This document shows positions 9,360 to 17,094 of a DNA stretch of 43,633 bases, piece after piece. The notes below the pieces were generated by a model. It had not been told where the DNA came from. It did not search any database and saw only the letters and a list, made by a program, of their open reading frames with translations. Each line of letters opens with the position of its first letter. Position 1 is the stretch's first letter. Source of the stretch: an uncultured Porphyromonadaceae bacterium. GTDB taxonomy: Bacteria > Bacteroidota > Bacteroidia > Bacteroidales > Muribaculaceae. The position numbers and the translations under genes are program-made. The stretch lies in assembly GCA_947178165.1 (NCBI GenBank), contig CAMWXH010000012.1:1-43633 (forward strand), written 5' to 3'.

Positions 9360-9388
9360 CCAAAAATCATGCAGTTAAGTTTTTACTT

Positions 9389-10972
9389 ATGGCAAATCAG
9401 GAATTGACAGAACAAGAGATTGTGAGGCGCAACAGTATGCAGGCCCTCCGCGACCGCGGAATCGAACCTTTCCCTGCCGCCGAGTATATAGTGACAGGCC
9501 ATACGGCCGAAATAAAAGAGAATTTCTCCGACGACCTTACCCCTCCCCGCGAAGTGGCTGTGGCCGGACGCATTATGAGCCGCCGAATCATGGGCAAAGC
9601 CTCCTTCCTGGAGCTTCAGGATGCCGACGGCCGTATCCAGATTTACGTTAGCCGCGATGACCTCTGCCCCGGCGAGGATAAGGATCTGTATAATGTGGTG
9701 TTCAAGAAACTTCTCGACATTGGCGATTTCATCGGAGTGAAAGGTTTTGTGTTCCGCACAAAGACCGGCGAGATATCCATCCATGCTCAGGAGCTCACAG
9801 TGCTTGGCAAGAGCCTGCGTCCCCTTCCAATCGTGAAGATGAAGGATGGCAAGGCTTATGATGCCTTCACCGACCCCGAGCAGCGTTACCGCCGCCGTTA
9901 TGTCGATCTTATCGTCAATCCGGGCGTGAGGGAGATTTTCGTGAAAAAGACGAAGATGTTCAATTCCATGCGTGAATATTTCAATTCGCACGGCTATCTC
10001 GAAGTGGAGACCCCGGTGCTTCAGTCTATCCCCGGCGGTGCCGCCGCACGCCCTTTCATCACCCATCATAATGCACTCGACATCCCCCTTTACCTCCGCA
10101 TCGCCAATGAACTCTACCTCAAGCGCCTAATCGTGGGCGGCTTCGACGGAGTTTATGAGTTCTCGCGCAATTTCCGCAACGAGGGCATGGACCGCACCCA
10201 TAATCCGGAGTTCACATGCATGGAGATTTACGTCCCTTACAAGGATTACAACTGGATGATGGATTTCACCGAGAAGATGCTTGAGAAGATATGCCTCGAC
10301 GTGAACGGATCAACCGAAGTGCAGGTGGGCGACAACGTGATAAGCTTCAAAGCTCCCTTCCGCCGCATCACCATGACTGATGCAATCCTTGAAAAGACCG
10401 GATTCGACATAACAGGGAAAAGCGAGGAGGAACTTCGCGCTTTCTGCAATCAGAATAACATCGAGGTGGAGGATTCGATGGGCAAGGGTAAGCTGATTGA
10501 TGAAATCTTCGGCGAGACCTGCGAGGGCAGCTTCATACAGCCCACTTTCGTGACCGATTATCCTATCGAGATGTCGCCTCTCACCAAGCGTCACCGCGAC
10601 AACCCCGAACTCACCGAACGTTTCGAGCTTATGGTCAACGGCAAGGAGCTGGCCAATGCATATTCAGAGCTTAACGACCCCATCGACCAGTATGAGCGTT
10701 TCGTGGAGCAGATGCGCCTGGCCGACAAGGGCGACGACGAGGCTATGATAATCGATGCCGATTTCATTCGCGCGCTCGAATACGGCATGCCCCCGACTTC
10801 GGGAATGGGTATCGGGATGGACCGCCTTGCAATGCTCCTCACGGGCCAGTCAACAATCCAGGAGGTGCTGCTCTTCCCGCAGATGCGCCCCGAGGTGAAG
10901 GCGAAGTCTGAGGATCAGGAGGAAAACGGTAACGCCGGAAAAGCGGAGTCCAATAATTCCAATCCAGAATAA
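9389..10972 (+). CDS. lysS: Lysyl-tRNA synthetase, class II
   Basis: The 527-aa enzyme charges tRNA-Lys with lysine using ATP in the cytoplasm. An N-terminal OB-fold anticodon-binding domain spans about residues 55-150. The class II catalytic core follows, with motif 1 near '[20 protein letters not shown]', motif 2 '[20 protein letters not shown]' and motif 3 '[17 protein letters not shown]'. The C-terminus carries a short acidic, low-complexity tail. I choose the ATG at 9389 over the first in-frame ATG (9137) because an excellent promoter lies at 9328-9359 and the extra 84 residues are translated pyrimidine tract. Its stop codon overlaps the gpsA start by one base (TAATG), so the two are co-transcribed and probably translationally coupled. 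Confidence 0.97.
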   Translation: MANQELTEQEIVRRNSMQALRDRGIEPFPAAEYIVTGHTAEIKENFSDDLTPPREVAVAGRIMSRRIMGKASFLELQDADGRIQIYVSRDDLCPGEDKDLYNVVFKKLLDIGDFIGVKGFVFRTKTGEISIHAQELTVLGKSLRPLPIVKMKDGKAYDAFTDPEQRYRRRYVDLIVNPGVREIFVKKTKMFNSMREYFNSHGYLEVETPVLQSIPGGAAARPFITHHNALDIPLYLRIANELYLKRLIVGGFDGVYEFSRNFRNEGMDRTHNPEFTCMEIYVPYKDYNWMMDFTEKMLEKICLDVNGSTEVQVGDNVISFKAPFRRITMTDAILEKTGFDITGKSEEELRAFCNQNNIEVEDSMGKGKLIDEIFGETCEGSFIQPTFVTDYPIEMSPLTKRHRDNPELTERFELMVNGKELANAYSELNDPIDQYERFVEQMRLADKGDDEAMIIDADFIRALEYGMPPTSGMGIGMDRLAMLLTGQSTIQEVLLFPQMRPEVKAKSEDQEENGNAGKAESNNSNPE

Positions 10973-11973
10973 TGGAAGCTATAAAGAAAATAGCAGTGAT
11001 AGGAGGCGGGAGCTGGGCCACAGCTCTCGCCAAACTGCTCTTGGCCAATTGCGACCGCATTGTGTGGTATATGCACCGCCAGGACCGTATCGACGATTTC
11101 ATCAAGTCGGGGCACAACCCGGTTTACCTTAGCGATGTGAGCTTCGACACCTCGCGCATCGATTTCACTTCAGATATCGACCGTGCGTGCATGGCGGCAG
11201 ATACTCTCCTCTTCGTCACGCCTTCCCCCTATTTCCGCGATACGGCCGACAAGATTACGGTGAATATCTCGGAGAAGAATGTGGTTTCCGCTGTGAAGGG
11301 GATTGTGCCTGACCATAATATGATCATCACCGATTATATTGTTCAGCAATTCGGCTGCGACCCCGACAACATGCTTGTGATCGGCGGCCCGTGTCATGCC
11401 GAGGAAGTGGCGCTCGAACGCCTCAGCTACCTCACCATCGGATGCCACGACATAGCCAAGAGCCGCGAGTTTGCAGCTTTCCTTGCCGGCAAAAGGATGA
11501 AGACAATAATCTCGACCGATGTCGATGGCATCGAATATGCCGCCGTGCTGAAGAATGTCTATGCCATAATGGCAGGGATAATCAACGGCATGAAGACCGG
11601 CGACAATTTCATGGCTATGATGGTCTGCAATGCCATACGCGAGATGGACCGTTTCATCGATGCCATAGCCCCCATGCCGGCGCGCGACATCGACCGCTCC
11701 GCATATTTAGGCGACCTCCTCGTCACCGCCTACAGCCGGTTCTCGCGAAACCATAATTTTGGCTCGATGATCGGAAAAGGATACAGCGTGAAGGCGGCCA
11801 TGATGGAGATGGCTATGGTAGCCGAAGGATATTACGGCACCAAGTGCATCCATGAGATAAACGCCGCCGGGCCTGACGTGGAGATGCCTATCCTTAATTG
11901 CGTCTATGAGATTCTTTACGAAGGGAAGAATCCACACCGCGCCCTCAAGGGGATAACTGGCTCATTCACCTAA
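10972..11973 (+). CDS. gpsA: NAD(P)-dependent glycerol-3-phosphate dehydrogenase
   Basis: The 333-aa protein reduces dihydroxyacetone phosphate to sn-glycerol-3-phosphate for phospholipid synthesis. It has the N-terminal Rossmann motif 'IAVIGGGSWATALAKLL', the family motifs 'SAVKGI' and 'GGPCHAEEV', and the substrate-binding and catalytic region 'VLKNVYAIMAGIINGM'. A variant of the usual GLGDL(x)TC signature is seen as 'YLGDLLVTAYSRFSRNHNFG'. Length is normal for the family. It starts inside the lysS stop codon (TAATG), so it depends on the lysS promoter. A composite TAGGC/GCCTA repeat fills the gap to pgi. Confidence 0.96.
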   Translation: MEAIKKIAVIGGGSWATALAKLLLANCDRIVWYMHRQDRIDDFIKSGHNPVYLSDVSFDTSRIDFTSDIDRACMAADTLLFVTPSPYFRDTADKITVNISEKNVVSAVKGIVPDHNMIITDYIVQQFGCDPDNMLVIGGPCHAEEVALERLSYLTIGCHDIAKSREFAAFLAGKRMKTIISTDVDGIEYAAVLKNVYAIMAGIINGMKTGDNFMAMMVCNAIREMDRFIDAIAPMPARDIDRSAYLGDLLVTAYSRFSRNHNFGSMIGKGYSVKAAMMEMAMVAEGYYGTKCIHEINAAGPDVEMPILNCVYEILYEGKNPHRALKGITGSFT

Positions 11974-12009
11974 ACCGCACGCCCCGGGGAAACGTTATAA
12001 CTATAAGCC

Positions 12010-12216
12010 GATAGGCTTTATAGGCAATTAAGGCAACTTAGGCCTTGTAGGCAATTTAGGCTTTATAGGCTTTATAGGCAATTTAGGCGTTATGGCCTTC
12101 CGAATGCGGAGCCACGGGGCGGGAGCTTGCAGCTTCCGCAAAATCCGAGGGGCTCGATGCCCCGCAGGATTTTCCGCCTACCCAGCCTAATTAGACTATG
12201 CCGCCTATATCGCCTA
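12010..12216. repeat. Composite TAGGC/GCCTA element 1 (gpsA-pgi gap)
   Basis: Left array of TAGGC-like units spaced mostly 9 bp apart (about 12010-12095), a two-hairpin core (12106-12173), then a short inverted array of GCCTA units (12175-12216). Core hairpin 1: GCGGGAGCT (12119-12127) and AGCTTCCGC (12131-12139). Hairpin 2: imperfect left arm AAAATCCGAGGGG (12140-12152) and CCCCGCAGGATTTT (12160-12173). It fills nearly all of the 296-bp gap between gpsA and pgi. No protein is plausibly encoded. Confidence 0.8.
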
Positions 12217-12269
12217 CCTCTATCCGTAAAAATAGTAGAAAAGCAATTACTAAAAATATAAATAACCCT

Positions 12270-13574
12270 ATGAAAACAATTGATCTTAACATTCAGGATG
12301 CAGTTTATTTCGCAGAGAAAGAATATGAAGCCCTGAAAGATAAATCAGTAGAAGCAATCACTACCCTTGAAGAGGGCACCGGCGCAGGAAACGACTTCCT
12401 CGGCTGGCTCGACCTGCCTTCAAAAACACCAGAAGCCCTCGTTGACCGCATCAACGCCACTGCAGAGCGTCTTCGCGAAAATTGCGACTACGTGGTGTGC
12501 GTAGGCATCGGAGGCTCATATCTCGGAGCCAAGGCCGTAAACTTCGCCCTCGCTGACTCTTTCGCAGATTTCTATGCTCCCAAGCCCAAGGAGCCGAAAG
12601 TGCTTTATGCAGGCCAGAACATCGGTGAAGACTACCTCGCAGAGCTTCAGAAACTCCTTGAAGGAAAGAAATTCGGCATCGTGGTCATCTCCAAATCAGG
12701 CACCACAACTGAGCCCGCTATCGCTTTCCGTCTCCTGAAGAATCAGCTCGAGCAGCAGGCTGGCAAGGAGGCCGCTAAAGACCTCATCGTGGCTATCACA
12801 GATGAGAAGAAAGGGGCACTCCGCACAATGGCCGACCAGGAAGGCTATGAAACATACGTAATCCCCGACAACGTAGGAGGACGCTTCTCCGTGCTCACAC
12901 CCGTTGGGCTCCTTCCCATCGCTTGCGCCGGCCACGACATCAAGAAACTTCTCGCCGGTGCAAAGGATATGGAACAGACCACACTCCATCCTTCTCCCGA
13001 GAATCCTGCACAGGAATATGCCCGTCTCCGCAACGCCCTTTACCAGAGCGGCAAGAAGATCGAGATTCTTGTGAACTTCGATCCCAAGCTTCACTATTTC
13101 TCAGAATGGTGGAAACAGCTCTACGGCGAGAGCGAAGGCAAGGATGGCAAGGGTATCTTCCCTGCATCTGTTGACTTCACAACCGACCTCCACTCAATGG
13201 GACAGTGGATTCAGGATGGCGAGCGCACCATCTTCGAGACTGTGATATCAGTAAAGAAGCCTGCCCTCACCCACCGCATTCCGATGAATGCATCCGACCT
13301 TGACGGCATCAACTACATTGCCGACAAGCGCATCGACGAGGTGAACAAGATGGCCGAGCTCGGCACAAAGATGGCACACGTTGACGGAGGCGTTCCCAAC
13401 ATCAAGATTGAGATTCCCTCGCTCGACGAATATAGCCTCGGACAGCTCATCTACTTCTTCGAGAAGGCATGCGGAATCTCCGGCTATATGCTCGGTGTGA
13501 ACCCCTTCAACCAGCCTGGCGTAGAAGCATATAAAAAGAATATGTTCAAGCTCCTTAAAAAGCCTGGATATTAA
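12270..13574 (+). CDS. pgi: Glucose-6-phosphate isomerase
   Basis: The 434-aa enzyme interconverts glucose-6-phosphate and fructose-6-phosphate. Visible motifs are the sugar-phosphate-binding SIS-type '[19 protein letters not shown]', '[18 protein letters not shown]', '[18 protein letters not shown]', and the C-terminal lysine region '[19 protein letters not shown]'. Length fits the short Bacteroidetes/Firmicutes form rather than the 550-aa E. coli form. I start at ATG 12270 (MKTIDLN) because the in-frame extension up to 12198 translates GCCTA repeat units (PPISPTS). It stands alone between two composite repeats; no clear promoter was recognised, so it may have its own weak promoter or read through from gpsA. 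Confidence 0.96.
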   Translation: MKTIDLNIQDAVYFAEKEYEALKDKSVEAITTLEEGTGAGNDFLGWLDLPSKTPEALVDRINATAERLRENCDYVVCVGIGGSYLGAKAVNFALADSFADFYAPKPKEPKVLYAGQNIGEDYLAELQKLLEGKKFGIVVISKSGTTTEPAIAFRLLKNQLEQQAGKEAAKDLIVAITDEKKGALRTMADQEGYETYVIPDNVGGRFSVLTPVGLLPIACAGHDIKKLLAGAKDMEQTTLHPSPENPAQEYARLRNALYQSGKKIEILVNFDPKLHYFSEWWKQLYGESEGKDGKGIFPASVDFTTDLHSMGQWIQDGERTIFETVISVKKPALTHRIPMNASDLDGINYIADKRIDEVNKMAELGTKMAHVDGGVPNIKIEIPSLDEYSLGQLIYFFEKACGISGYMLGVNPFNQPGVEAYKKNMFKLLKKPGY

Positions 13575-13580
13575 TCTAAT

Positions 13581-13852
13581 TAGGTCGGATAGGCCTCTAT
13601 AGGCTTTTTAGGCGAAATAGGCAGTATAGGCGAAATAGGCAGTATAGGCATTTTTGGCTTTTTGCTTCACAGGCCTTCTTGGTTTGCCTAATGCGTAGCC
13701 ACGGGGCGGGAGCTTGCAGCTTCCGCAAAATCCTGTGGGGCTCGATGCCCCACAGGATTTTTTGCCTATCCCGCCTACATCGCCTACTCCGCCTATCCCT
13801 CCTACATCGCCTACTCTGCCTATCCCGCCTCCTATGCCTACCTCGCCTATAC
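13581..13852. repeat. Composite TAGGC/GCCTA element 2 (pgi-recA gap)
   Basis: The most complete copy. Left TAGGC array at about 13581-13650, core at 13693-13761, right GCCTA array at 13762-13852 with about ten units at 9-bp spacing. Hairpin 1: GCGGGAGCT (13706-13714) and AGCTTCCGC (13718-13726). Hairpin 2: AAAATCCTGTGGGG (13727-13740) and CCCCACAGGATTTT (13748-13761), a perfect 14-bp stem with a 7-nt loop. The left and right arrays are complementary, so the whole 270 bp could fold into one long structure. A small hairpin, CTGCAAAA/TTTTGCAG, follows at 13852-13868. Confidence 0.85.
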
Positions 13853-13906
13853 TGCAAAAATTTTGCAGTCTTTTATATTTTTTTATAAAAATAAAAAAGC
13901 CAAAAA

Positions 13907-13938
13907 TTTCATTTGCGCCCTTTTTCATATTATCTTTG
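13907..13938 (+). promoter_or_regulatory. recA promoter
   Basis: TATCTTTG (13931-13938) matches TAnnTTTG and lies 32 bp before the recA start codon. A TTTC at 13907-13910 is at N20; a TTTG at 13912-13915 is only 15 bp away. So the -7 box is firm and the -33 element is weak. No SOS-type operator was recognised. Confidence 0.6.
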
Positions 13939-13970
13939 CATCAGAAAAATAAATTAGAAAAAAAAGAATT

Positions 13971-15179
13971 ATGGCAAAGAAAAAATCAGCACCCAAATCG
14001 CCCAGCGTCCGCATCACCGATGCGGAAGAGAAGCGCAAAGCCCTCGGCGTGACCATGCAGCACCTTGAAAAAGACTTCGGTGCCGGCACCGTTATGCGAC
14101 TCGGCGATGAAGCTGTCCAAGATATTGAGACCATTCCCACCGGCTCCCTGGGCCTTGACTACGCTCTGGGCGTGGGAGGCATCCCCCGTGGCCGCATCAC
14201 TGAAATCTTCGGCCCCGAATCATCCGGCAAGACCACCCTTGCAATTCATATAATAGCCGAAGCCCAGAAACAAGGAGGAATATGCGCCATCATCGATGCC
14301 GAACACGCCTTCGACCGTTTCTATGCCGAGAAACTTGGCGTGGATGTCAACAACCTCTGGATTGCACAGCCCGACAACGGTGAACAGGCCCTCGACATTG
14401 CTGAGCAACTCATCAATTCCGGAGCCATCGACGTGTTGGTCATCGACTCTGTGGCCGCCCTTACCCCCAAGGCTGAAATCGAAGGAGAAATGGGAGAAAA
14501 GAATGTCGGACTCCATGCCCGCCTTATGTCGCAGGCCATGCGTAAGCTCACAGGCACAATCGCTCGCACACGCACCTGCTGCATCTTCATCAACCAGATT
14601 CGTGAAAAGATCGGAGTGATGTTCGGTAATCCGGAAACCACCACCGGCGGTAACGCGCTCAAATTTTACGCTACAGTCCGCATCGACATACGTCCCTCCA
14701 CTTTCATCAAAGATGGCGACACATCGATCGGCCGCCTGATAAAGGTAAAGGTTGTGAAAAACAAGGTCGCGCCTCCTTTCATGCGCGCTGAATTCGACAT
14801 CATGTTCGGCGAAGGGATATCGCGCTCAGGCGAGATAATCGACCTTGGCGTTGACTACGACGTAATAAAGAAATCCGGCGCATGGTTCTCCTACAACGGA
14901 AAGAAACTCGGCCAGGGACGCGACGCCGTGAAACGCGTCATTGAATCGCAGCCCGAGCTAATGGAAGAGCTGGGAAATAAAGTGATGGAAGCCCTTAAGT
15001 CTGGAAAAGCGCCCAGCAAAGGGAAGAAAACAAAGAAAAGCGCATCCGCATCGGAAGGCGAGACCACACGCTCCGAAACCGATGACGACGAGCCGATCGA
15101 CGACGGCTACGAACCCGAAGAAGAAGCGCCGGCAGAAGACCTCTTCGGCGACGACTTCGAATTAGACGTAGAGGAATAA
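13971..15179 (+). CDS. recA: Recombinase RecA
   Basis: This is the 402-aa DNA strand-exchange ATPase for homologous recombination and repair. Walker A is '[10 protein letters not shown]' and Walker B is '[13 protein letters not shown]'. The L1/L2 region and oligomer core include '[20 protein letters not shown]' and '[16 protein letters not shown]'. It is longer than the usual 345-350 residues because of a C-terminal tail (about 345-402) that is first basic ('[13 protein letters not shown]') and then strongly acidic ('[20 protein letters not shown]'). Acidic tails are known to modulate RecA loading. The start ATG at 13971 is 32 bp after a good -7 box. It is transcribed alone; element 3 with its long hairpin follows 24 bp after the stop. 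Confidence 0.98.
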   Translation: MAKKKSAPKSPSVRITDAEEKRKALGVTMQHLEKDFGAGTVMRLGDEAVQDIETIPTGSLGLDYALGVGGIPRGRITEIFGPESSGKTTLAIHIIAEAQKQGGICAIIDAEHAFDRFYAEKLGVDVNNLWIAQPDNGEQALDIAEQLINSGAIDVLVIDSVAALTPKAEIEGEMGEKNVGLHARLMSQAMRKLTGTIARTRTCCIFINQIREKIGVMFGNPETTTGGNALKFYATVRIDIRPSTFIKDGDTSIGRLIKVKVVKNKVAPPFMRAEFDIMFGEGISRSGEIIDLGVDYDVIKKSGAWFSYNGKKLGQGRDAVKRVIESQPELMEELGNKVMEALKSGKAPSKGKKTKKSASASEGETTRSETDDDEPIDDGYEPEEEAPAEDLFGDDFELDVEE

Positions 15180-15202
15180 AAGCCATCGGCCCGATGGGCG
15201 CG

Positions 15203-15351
15203 GATAGGCACTATAGGCTAAATTTAGGCTTTATAGGCCTTTTAGGCTAAGTAGGCATAATGGGCGGGATAGGCATTCCTATTCCGCCCATTATTATTGC
15301 CTACCACGCCTATTCCGCCCACCACGCCTATATCGCCCACCACGCCTACCA
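15203..15351. repeat. TAGGC/GCCTA element 3 with a 17-bp hairpin (after recA)
   Basis: Left array of TAGGC units (about 15203-15273) and right array of GCCTA/GCCCA units (15278-15351) meet at a hairpin: ATAATGGGCGGGATAGG (15257-15273), loop CATT, CCTATTCCGCCCATTAT (15278-15294). The only imperfection is a G opposite T, a G-U pair in plus-strand RNA. There is no GGGAGC core here. It may serve as the 3' end structure of the recA mRNA. Confidence 0.8.
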
Positions 15352-15420
15352 GGGGCATTAATCCTAACCATAAAAACCCTAATCCCCTCCAAAAAAGTTA
15401 AAATCTTAATTTTCCTAAAA

Positions 15421-15470
15421 ATTTCCTAAACACTCAAAAACTAAATTTAGTTTTTGAGTGTTTAGGAAAT
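15421..15470. repeat. 50-bp perfect palindrome with no spacer
   Basis: The 25 bases 15421-15445 (ATTTCCTAAACACTCAAA...) are the exact reverse complement of 15446-15470, with no loop. It lies in the AT-rich gene desert after recA. No gene is adjacent within 240 bp on the left or 600 bp on the right. The rest of 15352-15640 is AT-rich and holds nothing else I recognise. Confidence 0.9.
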
Positions 15471-15637
15471 GAAAATTATCAAAAATTTCAATTAATTCTA
15501 AACAGAAAAATTATCAAAGCTTCAACGAAGAAACTTGATTAGACTCAATAAAAACACTTGATATTTCAATAAATTCTATCAGAAGACATAAGCTTAACTA
15601 CCAAGCCCTAAGCGATATCATAGCAAAGCCACTAAAT

Positions 15638-15927
15638 AAATGAAGGCTAAAAATTAGGGAAGAAGCTATAAAGATAACACAGAGCTAAAAAGAAAAGGGA
15701 AAAAAGAGATTAGGGAAACAAATCCGAATAAAACCGGTGCAAATACAAAATCGCCAAAAAAAGGAAGAAGGAAAAGACAAGACGCGGATAAAAAGGGTAA
15801 ATAAGGATATAGGAACAATAGGATGGATTGGAAAAGAAAAAGATTAAAGAGCAAAGAGAAGGGAACAATAGATAAGGAGATAAGGAGAAAAGAACAATAG
15901 AAAGAGAATAGAGCAAGAATAAATATT
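15638..15927. other. Purine-rich gene desert
   Basis: About 290 bp in which the plus strand is overwhelmingly A and G (runs such as AAAAAGAAAAGGGAAAAAAG). No supported reading frame: the minus-strand frame across it codes only Leu/Phe/Ser/Ile. No hairpin, promoter or RNA gene recognised. Confidence 0.7.
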
Positions 15928-15959
15928 ATGGAGTAATTAATTAAACGTGGAGGAGGGAG

Positions 15960-16045
15960 CCGTGAGGTTGCCTCCTTCTTCTTTGTAACCCTCACGGGGC
16001 GAGCTTGGATGCTCACCCCGGAGATATTCAGTTTGCTTGTGGAGA
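15960..16045. repeat. Left hairpin/direct repeat flanking higBA
   Basis: CCGTGAGG (15960-15967) pairs with CCTCACGG (15990-15997). The following GAGCTTGGATGCTCACCCCG (16001-16020) recurs at 16878-16897 on the other side of the toxin-antitoxin pair. Similarity continues past it into a TTTGCTTnTnGA-like stretch (to about 16045; counterpart to about 16922). The repeated unit is direct, not inverted. Confidence 0.7.
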
Positions 16046-16103
16046 TTACCCGTATTTGACAAGTAGAAGAAATAATAGGAACAGGAACCCGTCTGGAGAA
16101 AAA

Positions 16104-16457
16104 CTAAAGCACGGCGGCAATATTGCGAATCCGGTCGAGTCTTGCCTTAAACGTGGAGTCTTTATTAAGACGGTTTTTATTATATGCACTCTGCGCATTC
16201 ATCCAAAAATCGGAATCAATACCTAATGCAGCCTCTATAAGCATCGCATATTCGAGGGTGAAATCCCTTTTCCCATTTATCAGTTCATTTAACAATGATA
16301 CTTTCACTCCTATCTCATTGGCGAGTCGGGTTTGCGTGATTCCACGCGTTTCTATCTCCTCCCTCAGAAATTCTCCCGGATGCGTGGGCTCATAAGGGGC
16401 GAGATTATTGGCAATCATATCTGTGGGTATTCCCGGAATGGTTATCATATCAATCAT
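16104..16457 (-). CDS. higA: HigA-type antitoxin, XRE-family helix-turn-helix
   Basis: The 117-aa protein carries the HigA signature 'PTHPGEFLREEIETRGITQT' followed by an XRE helix-turn-helix ('RLANEIGVKVSLLNELINGK') and the family C-terminal 'ALGIDSDFWMNAQSAYNKNR'. It neutralises the upstream toxin and should repress the operon. Its ATG at 16457 overlaps the higB stop by 8 bp, so the pair is translationally coupled, with the toxin gene first, the usual higBA order. A perfect 16-bp palindrome over the operon's -33 box is the likely operator. Length is normal; no damage seen. Confidence 0.93.
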   Translation of the reverse strand: MIDMITIPGIPTDMIANNLAPYEPTHPGEFLREEIETRGITQTRLANEIGVKVSLLNELINGKRDFTLEYAMLIEAALGIDSDFWMNAQSAYNKNRLNKDSTFKARLDRIRNIAAVL

Positions 16458-16767
16458 AATGGTTTGAGAGTTCTATAATATTACATAATGTCAGTATTGA
16501 GGATCCTTGTGTCTCCGTTAAAGTGAATTCTACTCTATACTGGATATTGATTCTAACAGAAAATCTTCCTTTCTTATCCCCTTTTAAAGCTTCAAAATGC
16601 AAAGAATTTAGCTGATATAGAAATTCCGGATTTGGAGCGGCCTGAAGTTGTTCCACACGTCTCTTATACCCCTTTATAATCTCAGGTTGAAACCTATGTC
16701 TTTTATTCGAACATTTTCCATATTCATATAATTCCCGCAAATACTCTTCTTCAAAAGTGACAATCAT
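16450..16767 (-). CDS. higB: HigB-type toxin, RelE/ParE superfamily
   Basis: The 105-aa protein has the compact RelE-like layout: an N-terminal helix pair ('FEEEYLRELYEYGKCSNKRH') and a C-terminal beta-sheet with 'LKGDKKGRFSVRINIQYRVE', corresponding to the HigB 'YSIRINxQWRI' signature. HigB toxins are ribosome-dependent mRNA interferases; that activity here is inferred from family. The first gene of a two-gene operon with higA, it has a promoter and palindromic operator 21 bp upstream. The module lies in a gene-poor region between recA and the pilus locus, bracketed by direct repeats, consistent with acquisition as a unit. Confidence 0.9.
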   Translation of the reverse strand: MIVTFEEEYLRELYEYGKCSNKRHRFQPEIIKGYKRRVEQLQAAPNPEFLYQLNSLHFEALKGDKKGRFSVRINIQYRVEFTLTETQGSSILTLCNIIELSNHYD

Positions 16768-16787
16768 AACCTACATTCATTTAAATG

Positions 16788-16827
16788 CAAATTTAAAATT
16801 AATATTCCAAATTCACAAATTTGTGAA
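16788..16827 (-). promoter_or_regulatory. higBA promoter and palindromic operator
   Basis: Minus strand: TTTG (16816-16819), 20 bp, TAAATTTG (16788-16795). The perfect palindrome TTCACAAATTTGTGAA (16812-16827) covers the -33 element. A dyad in this position upstream of a HigA-type antitoxin operon is best read as the autorepression site. Confidence 0.75.
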
Positions 16828-16867
16828 AAAGATTTTTTACGAACAGCTTTATTTTCCCATATATAAC

Positions 16868-16922
16868 AATCCGGGGTGAGCTTGGATGCTCACCCCGGAT
16901 CCTATTTAATTTGCTTATAGAA
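16868..16922. repeat. Right hairpin/direct repeat flanking higBA
   Basis: CCGGGGTGAGC (16871-16881) and GCTCACCCCGG (16888-16898) form a perfect 11-bp stem with loop TTGGAT. Its right half matches 16001-16022 base for base, and similarity continues to about 16922. The rest of 16923-17048 is AT-rich with one short dyad (CCACTTA ... TAAGTGG, 16990-17012) and no gene. Confidence 0.7.
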
Positions 16923-17048
16923 TGTGTTTATTTATCTCTTGCGGGCCGGATACCCACATACATATAATCAGGAAAATTTTTTAATTTAGCCACTTACTTT
17001 TAACTTAAGTGGAGAAATCATCGTTCAAATACGCATTTGTCAATTGAA

Positions 17049-17093
17049 TTTTAAAAGATAAGGGAGTTAAAGACACTCCCTTATCTTTTAAAA
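17049..17093 (-). terminator. Terminator of the pilus operon
   Basis: A perfect 19-bp stem (17049-17067 with 17075-17093, core GATAAGGGAGT/ACTCCCTTATC) and a 7-nt loop starts 1 bp past the stop codon of the last gene. The minus-strand arm ends in TTTTAAAA, which supplies the U-rich 3' side. Confidence 0.85.
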
Positions 17094-17094
17094 A

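Noticed and set aside
9137-9388. 84-residue N-terminal extension of lysS
   Set aside because: It translates a pyrimidine tract, contains the lysS promoter, and is not part of any LysRS; the real start is 9389.
13608-13928. Minus-strand frame coding GGIGRVGDVGGIG-type repeats (and the mirrored plus-strand frame coding IPPTSPT)
   Set aside because: The frames stay open only because the GCCTA array has a 9-bp period; they are translations of the repeat.
15666-16016. 116-aa minus-strand frame rich in Leu, Phe and Ser, looking like a membrane protein
   Set aside because: It is the translation of the complement of a purine-rich tract; no start signal, no conserved pattern.
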